Program-made: the position numbers and the translations under genes | The notes under the pieces: model-generated | Database searches by the model: none | Told to the model about the DNA's origin: nothing | What the model saw: only the letters and a program-made list of their open reading frames with translations | Shown: one piece after another, positions 58,601 through 64,000 of the stretch | Numbering within the stretch: the stretch's first letter is position 1 | Layout of the letters: each line of letters starts with the position of its first letter | Assembly (NCBI RefSeq): GCF_964275005.1 | Contig: NC_092696.1 | Location: 30,589,006-30,653,005, forward strand | Direction: 5' to 3' | DNA: 64,000 nt | Source of the DNA: Diadema setosum | Lineage: Eukaryota; Echinodermata; Echinoidea; Diadematoida; Diadematidae

Positions 58601-59747
58601 TCTTACGACCAAAATCACTCTGAGAATGATCGCTCAAAAGAAACAATCAACTGATGTTCAGGCGGTTTATTAACAGTGATATTGTGGGTACAGACTGATA
58701 ATCGGCGTCATATCAGTACAACAATGATCAATAGAAACAATTACAAATCGGTAATGGAATCACTTACATGCATCCAAACTATCACAAAGTCACTACAGTT
58801 CCCTGGTAGTGTCCAGATACGATGTTCGATGCACAAATGAATGATCCGCGATGCACCGATGAATGATTCCTGCGACGTAAATCCAGAGGCACAGGTTACA
58901 ATAGTCCGCGTTATAAATCCAGGGTATATGTCAACAATAGATCCACGGTATAATGTTTACAGTGAAATGTGCGGATCCAACGACCACATCCAGTCGATGC
59001 GTTGAATGATGATTCACTTTATATTGTCCAGCTAGGAATCCAGCCCGTTACAGCTTTGCCGTAGCAATGTCCATTGACATAAGAATGGAGTCTATCTCCA
59101 ATGAGGGCACATAAATTCTCTGCATGCAAAATGTCTCCCAGGCCTTATCTCCACAAACATAATAGGTCAGCAGGTAACACAGGACTGACTATAACAAGTC
59201 GCTTCAGAGCCAGAAGTGACGTAACTCTCAGAGCAGAGGTGTTGAGTACTCTGCCTACTGCAGAATTTCTCTGGCTTATATACTATCCATTCACTCACTT
59301 CTAGCATTTTCTGTAAGTCTCTCCAACCTGGGGCCACATACCTGAACATACTAGCAAGTCCTAGTTCCAGGAAACCTGGATGACTCACTGCCTAACTATG
59401 TACAAAACATCATTACCAAGAATAACTATACCAATCACATTGGGCTACAGGGACAGTGCCTCACTCAGCCAAACATGTAAGCACTTCCCAGAACATTCTG
59501 GAATGGGTGAAATCATTCTAGATTGAGTGAGCTATAATGTATTTCTTGTTACATGCATGTACTGTATAGCTACATTGTATATCACCTAGCAAATTCTCCA
59601 CTGATCTGGTCAGCCTGTATGTACTATATCTATACCACATAGAATGTTCTCCATTAATCTGGTCAACCTGTGTACATACACATTAAAACAAACATGTATA
59701 CAGTACATCATGCATGTACATAACTACTAGAGTGTACATTTGTGACA
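58601..59747 (-). repeat. LTR of element 3, 5' copy
   Basis: 1147 bp, ends TTTGTGACA, paired with 53845-54990. It would hold the promoter. Confidence 0.9.
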
Positions 59748-59751
59748 GTTG
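59748..59751 (+). repeat. 4-bp target duplication of element 3, right
   Basis: GTTG, matching 53841-53844. Confidence 0.65.
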
Positions 59752-60990
59752 GGAGTCGAAGTATTTGTCCATTGCAAATAAACTTTCTGCTCAGGCGTGA
59801 CAAACCTGGAGGCCAAGCGAGGGTTTGATGACTCCAGCAGCTGTCGTATTACGTAAGAGCATGATAAGGATGTCTGTCTGTGGCAGACCATTCAAAGTGT
59901 ACTCAATTTTCTCTATCCTTTTTAAAGTTTTCAATTTTATATTTTATTGAGAAATTCTACGGTCATCCATCTTACATTTCGAACGAATAAAAATGACCCG
60001 TAAATAACGAAAATACAGGAATAAGAAGGAGAGCATTGCCAGTTTGCCGGTGCTGACAATGTGCTATTTGGCAGTGAGTTACAACGGGGAGGTGAGACTA
60101 CCTCCCTGGTTACAATCAGCCTGCTGACTGGATCATAGAGAAAGAGAGAGAGGGAGAGAGAGAGAGGGGGGGGGGAGAGAGAGGGAGAGCGAGGGGGAGA
60201 AAGAGAGAGAGAGGGGGAGGGATGGGGGAGGGAGAAGGGGAGAGACAAAATGGAATGACAATAGTTCCGGTCACTGCAGTACAGGCATGCTCTGTCTGCA
60301 TACGCTGAATGTCTACACTCACACACACACGTACACACACACACGCACCATGGAGCTACATAGCCCATGCCAAAACCAAAACAATCTCTTCCTCTCGCGG
60401 TGACCCCCCCCCCCTCCTGTGGCGCTGTGGCGATGACTGATGCTTAGATTAGGCCAGGGTCAAGAAACAGGTGTTTTATATTTTTGATTTTAAGTCATTG
60501 ATCGCCAAGATATGCACTGGCATTATTTACGGGGGTGTAGCCTCTTCAAACGAGAGATTTGCGTCATGGTGTAAAATCAGCTTGACTTGAACTATATGTG
60601 ACGTAAATTTCATTGAAAAATTCCATTTCATTAATGAGGTAAGAATGAAAATGTGTTTTTATATAATGACGTCATAGTGACGTCACAGTCGACTGATCAC
60701 AATGATTTTACTAGATCTGTCGTCTTTGGGACACGATACATATATGGTATAAGTTTTAAATTGATAGGCAGAGGACTTTCTGTGCTAACCTCTGAACAAC
60801 TTTTGAGGAGAAAGAAGAAAAATAAGAAGAAAGAATCAGTATACAGATACAGAAGGTGATCCGAGAGGATACTTGGATCACCTAATTTATCATAACAACG
60901 GAAAAGAGAAACCTTAAACTGTTAAGCTTTTTAAGTGTTTACTGCTTATATTATTGCAACATGTTCATGATAATATAGACATTTTTGAAA
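59752..60990. other. Unassigned DNA with GA-rich repeat and two CRE-like sites
   Basis: GA-rich simple repeat at 60139-60245. Two perfect TGACGTCA palindromes at 60667-60674 and 60678-60685, 11 bp apart start to start. A 68-codon plus frame at 60653 has no family. No gene called. Confidence 0.5.
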
Positions 60991-61009
60991 ACACTGTATT
61001 TGGATTTTT

Positions 61010-62280
61010 AGCTCACCTGAGCCAAAGGGTCAAGTGAGCTATTGCGATCGCCCTTCGTCCGTCGTCCGTCGTGCGTCGTGCGTCGTGCGTCGTGCGTCGT
61101 GAGTAAACTTTTTACATTTTCATCTTCTTCTTGAAAACCCCAGGACCGATTTTCATCAAACTTGGCAGGTAGCATCCCTAGGGGGTTAGGAACTCAATTT
61201 CTTAAAATGGGCACCATGCGCCTTGAGTATCTTTTTTAGGTAGAAATGTGCGCTTTATAAGAGTCTCACTATTATTATTATTATCATTATTATTATTATT
61301 ATTATGCCCCACTCAGGGGTTCCCCAGGGGGGCCCAAACCCCTCAAAATTAAGGAATCTGTAAAAATCTTCTTCTCTAGAACCAGAAGTGATAGAGCTAA
61401 GTTAATACTATGAGTTAGTACATTGATGACTGTAGTTTCAAGTTTGTTCATGGCAGGATCAGGGGTGCCCCCCTTGGGACCCAAGGGAGGGGGTGGGGAG
61501 GGGTTCTAATGGGGCCTAAATTGAACATTTTCATCTTCTTCTTGAGAACCCCATGACCCATTTTCACCAAACTTGGCAGGTAGCATCCCTAGGAGGTTAG
61601 GAACTCAATTTGTTAAAATGGGCACCATGCCCCACCCAGGGGGCCCCCGGGGGGGGGGGGGGGGGCAGAACCCCCCAAAATTAAGGAATCTTTAAAAATG
61701 TTCTTCTCTAGAACCAGAAGTGATGGAGCTAAATTAATACTATGAGTTAGTACATTGATGACTGTAGTTTCAAGTTTGTTCATGGCAGCAAACCCCCAAA
61801 ATGAATCTTCAAAAATTTTCTCCAGAATCAGAAGTTATAGAGCTAAGATAATACTATGAGTGAGTACATTCATGACTGTAGTTTTGAGTTTGTTCATAGG
61901 GGATCCAGGGGTGCCCCTCTTGGGGGCAGGGGTGAGGGGTGGTTGGGAAGGTCCAAATGGGGGCTTGAATTGTACATTTTCATCTTCTTCCTGAAAACCT
62001 CAGGATGGATTTTCGTCAAACTTGGCAGGTTGCATCTGTAGGGGGTCAGGATCTAAATGTATCAAAATGGGGACCATGCCCCACCCAGAGGGCCCTAGGG
62101 GGCCCCAATCCCCGATAATTAAGGAATCTTAAAAAAATTGGGCCCTTATTGTACATTTTCATCTTGTACTTGAGAATGCCTGGTCAAATTTTGGTAGAGC
62201 TGTGAATAATTTAGATTAGTGACTGCGTGAAAGGTGAACCTGCGATACTCGGGTGAGCGCTAGACCCGTGGGTCTCTTGT
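61010..62280 (+). repeat. Tandem dispersed repeat starting tagctcacctgagcc
   Basis: The head tttagctcacctgagccaaa and a cgtcgtgcgtcgtg array are followed by three units of about 415-450 bp. Each unit carries ttttcatcttcttcttgaaa and tcaaacttggcaggtagcat (near 61113, 61527, 61977). It ends with ggtgagcgctagacccgtgg near 62250. Familiar in marine invertebrates. A small (ATT)n-ended insert sits at about 61222-61305. Noncoding. Confidence 0.7.
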
Positions 62281-62612
62281 TGTTGTTTGTTTGTTTGTTT
62301 GGGGTTTTTTTTTTGCCAAGTCATAATCATGTGAAAAAGCAGGTGGGACAACGTTGGCCCAACGATGGAATAACAACATACCAAGATCATGAATATACTG
62401 ACGACGTGATTGACAGGACGCGGGACGTGATTGACAGGACAGGGGCGGGGGACGCCAGGGCGGAAAGCCCGAACATAGTTTCGTCTTGCTCTTTTGCGCG
62501 CGGATTTTCTTGTACCACATTTTATTAACCTCAGGAATATGCCAATGGAAATAAACAGGGATACCTTAGACAGATTTCTGAAACAGGACCGTAAGCCACA
62601 CCGACCAGCCCT
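62281..62612. other. Unassigned, with an 18-bp direct repeat
   Basis: gacgtgattgacaggac occurs twice near 62402 and 62424. It may be the leader of the ORF1 that follows. Confidence 0.4.
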
Positions 62613-63470
62613 ATGGCTGAAAGCTTAGGGAACATGGAAGGTCACGAAAACGAAACAGAAGAGGTCTTTAGCAGTCCTATGGACTTCACCGCTGTAACTA
62701 GTCGAGCAGCCAAAATAAAGAAACAGAGTTCAAGTAGCACATCAGAACAAACAGACCAAACAAGCACCAGCAATGACTCGTCCCATAACCCACTTACTGT
62801 TAGAATAAGAGGAGTTGGTTTCAACATAACCAAACTAGACCCACTAGATATAACAAAATAAATAGGAAAGATCACTGGTGCCTCTACCATAAGATCCCTA
62901 GGCCGAGAAGGCACAGAGCGTATTGTAAACTGCTACACTTTCAGACAGGCAAAAGCATTCCTCGGCACCACAGAGTTCTGCAAGAAAACAGTGACACTCA
63001 GAAACACGCCAGATCCCGAACACAAAGCGGTCATAAGTGGCATACCAGTAGATGCAGACAATGATGAAAAAATGTTGGAAGAAATACAAGAGAGCACCAG
63101 AAGGCAAGGAGTAACTTTCTGCAAGAGATTGAAGAGAAGAAATAAAGACGGAAACTTAGTACCTACAAGGGCAGTATTGCTCACCTTTAGGACAAAAACG
63201 ATGCCAGAATCAATAAAACTCGGATATGACCAGATGCAAGTCAGGCCATACAACGGACAGGTAGTACGTTGTTTCAAGTGTCAATTTTTTTTTTTTGCCA
63301 TGTTGCCAAGTACTGCAAATCGACAAAAGTTAGATGCCCCCGCTGCAGTGAGGAACAGACATTCCAAGAATGCAATAAGAAACACGAAACGCTAAAATGT
63401 GCAAATTGTGGGGGGTCCCACTCAGCGGAATATAATGGTTGTCCAAAGTACTCCGCTAGTATTGTTAATG
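62613..63470 (+). pseudogene. LINE ORF1, gag-like with zinc knuckles
   Basis: Starts MAESLGNMEGHENETEEVF. A serine-rich N-terminal region is followed by NPLTVRIRGVGFNITKLDPL, then after one in-frame stop (62859-62861) KTVTLRNTPDPEHKAVISGI, ILLTF-like VLLTFRTKTMPESIKLGYDQ, VRPYNGQVVRCFKCQ, and, past a frameshift in a T-run near 63290, KVRCPRCSEEQTFQECNKKH and KCANCGGSHSAEYNGCPKY. The C-x2-C...H..C knuckles are typical of Jockey-group ORF1, which binds the LINE RNA. Cut off at about 63470 by the next element. Confidence 0.7.
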
Positions 63471-63494
63471 ATTGTCAATGTTACAAGTCAAGCT

Positions 63495-64000
63495 TGTTAC
63501 ATAGCGCCACCTTATGGTGACTGTAGGGTTAGCCTCTGCTACACACTGCTTTGTATCTGGTCTGAAGCTGGGTTCTATTAAATGCCTTCAAGGTGACTGT
63601 TTACTCGGAAACTCGATTTGTGTCTGCTTCTCATTTACGTGGTGTCAGCTCTGGAAACGTTACCTACTCCTGAGGATTTGTTTTCACCTGCACAAACAGA
63701 CGTTAAGCTTGCTGAGCTCCAAATCGGACAACGATCCAGAGTTGGTGTAAGTTCCTTGTTTTTCTCTTACATTACGGTCCCTATAGGCTTTAGTGATGGC
63801 CTCAGCTCCAAGAGCACCCAAGCAATGGTGTCTCACCGAACGTGAAACAGTCAATTCGTTCGAAAATTGGCGACAAAACTTAGTGTACACTTTTACCCTA
63901 GACTCAAATTTTGCGCCGTTCCTAGATGACGATTGCTCATGGGCTCAAAAATCTAAATCTTGCCCACTCCGTGGCTTTGTTGATGACCCAGAAAGCGTCC
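63495..64000 (+). mobile_element. Start of an LTR retrotransposon, runs off the right edge
   Basis: An LTR-like start TGTTACATAGCGCC at 63495 follows the LINE ORF1 abruptly. The LTR probably spans a few hundred bp or less (end not resolved, perhaps near 63646), then a leader and the start of gag at 63796. The family (Gypsy or BEL/Pao) is not settled. The second LTR is out of the window. Confidence 0.55.
63796..64000 (+). CDS. N-terminus of the gag-like ORF of the right-edge LTR element
   Basis: ATG at 63796 starts [20 protein letters not shown], then [20 protein letters not shown] and [12 protein letters not shown], open to the window edge. The W..NL.Y.L..D..FAPFL pattern is familiar from gag-like proteins of invertebrate LTR elements, recalled but not searched. 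Confidence 0.55.
   Translation, partial: MASAPRAPKQWCLTERETVNSFENWRQNLVYTFTLDSNFAPFLDDDCSWAQKSKSCPLRGFVDDPESV

Larger units (their letters stand above)
53845..59747 (-). mobile_element. Gmr1-like LTR element 3 with both LTRs
   Basis: 5.9 kb with two LTRs of 1146 and 1147 bp that differ at about 20 positions (under 2%), a GTTG target duplication, a tRNA-Pro primer site, gag, a retropepsin part and integrase. The PR-INT order without RT between them marks the Gmr1-like group. No RT or RNase H part is visible anywhere in the element, so it is incomplete for self-copying although its outer structure looks whole. Low LTR divergence makes it a recent insertion. Confidence 0.85.

Overview
The window looks like transposon-rich intronic and intergenic DNA from a marine animal, most likely an echinoderm or another invertebrate deuterostome. 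The reasons are: spliced genes with very long introns; Ty3/Gypsy elements of the Gmr1-like type, a group described from deuterostomes; CR1/L2-type LINEs with short microsatellite tails; a Penelope-like endonuclease remnant; TTAA-flanked MITEs; and dispersed invertebrate repeats. No species call is possible from sequence alone.

Host genes are sparse. The only recognisable one is a plus-strand gene with YWTD (LDL-receptor class B) beta-propeller repeats. Three exons are visible (10543-10748, 40923-41082, 42335-42462) and their splice phases agree. Its first visible intron is about 30 kb and is almost entirely mobile DNA. Weaker coding candidates lie at 38607-38774, 44244-44520, 44943-45149 and 51930-52132.

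Layout. 1-4340: minus-strand Gmr1-like LTR element running off the left edge. 4417-6047: an inverted pair of small MITEs, a degenerate inverted repeat, and two inverted tRNA-derived SINE heads. 6148-9840: decayed minus-strand LINE (family A). 10543: YWTD exon. 11244-16086: several MITEs, one nested in another. 16648-20300: LINE and Penelope fragments, a clustered 18-bp motif and GT-rich DNA. 20310-33548: one LINE (family B, with ORF1 and a PHD-EN-RT ORF2) split by two insertions. The first is a 1.26-kb foldback element with a perfect 9-bp target duplication. The second is a 7.3-kb element with terminal inverted repeats, subterminal 63-bp repeats, a palindromic satellite and a promoter-like first exon. 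33561-36380: a 5'-truncated family A LINE that begins at the microsatellite tail of the family B LINE. 37192-40051: a 2.86-kb foldback element with tandem-repeat arms and a short TATA-ORF-AATAAA cassette in its core. 40923-42462: two more YWTD exons. 42463-49600: mostly unassigned DNA with LINE remnants. 49643-52928: gag half and one LTR of a second Gmr1-like element. 53845-59747: a third Gmr1-like element with two LTRs, a target duplication and a tRNA-Pro primer site. 61010-62280: a common invertebrate tandem repeat. 62613-64000: a LINE ORF1 cut by the start of another LTR element at the right edge.

The coding content is mostly independent mobile elements rather than a pathway. The most unusual points are the two structured insertions in the family B LINE, the foldback element with its small cassette, and the Gmr1-like element with complete ends but no visible reverse transcriptase part.
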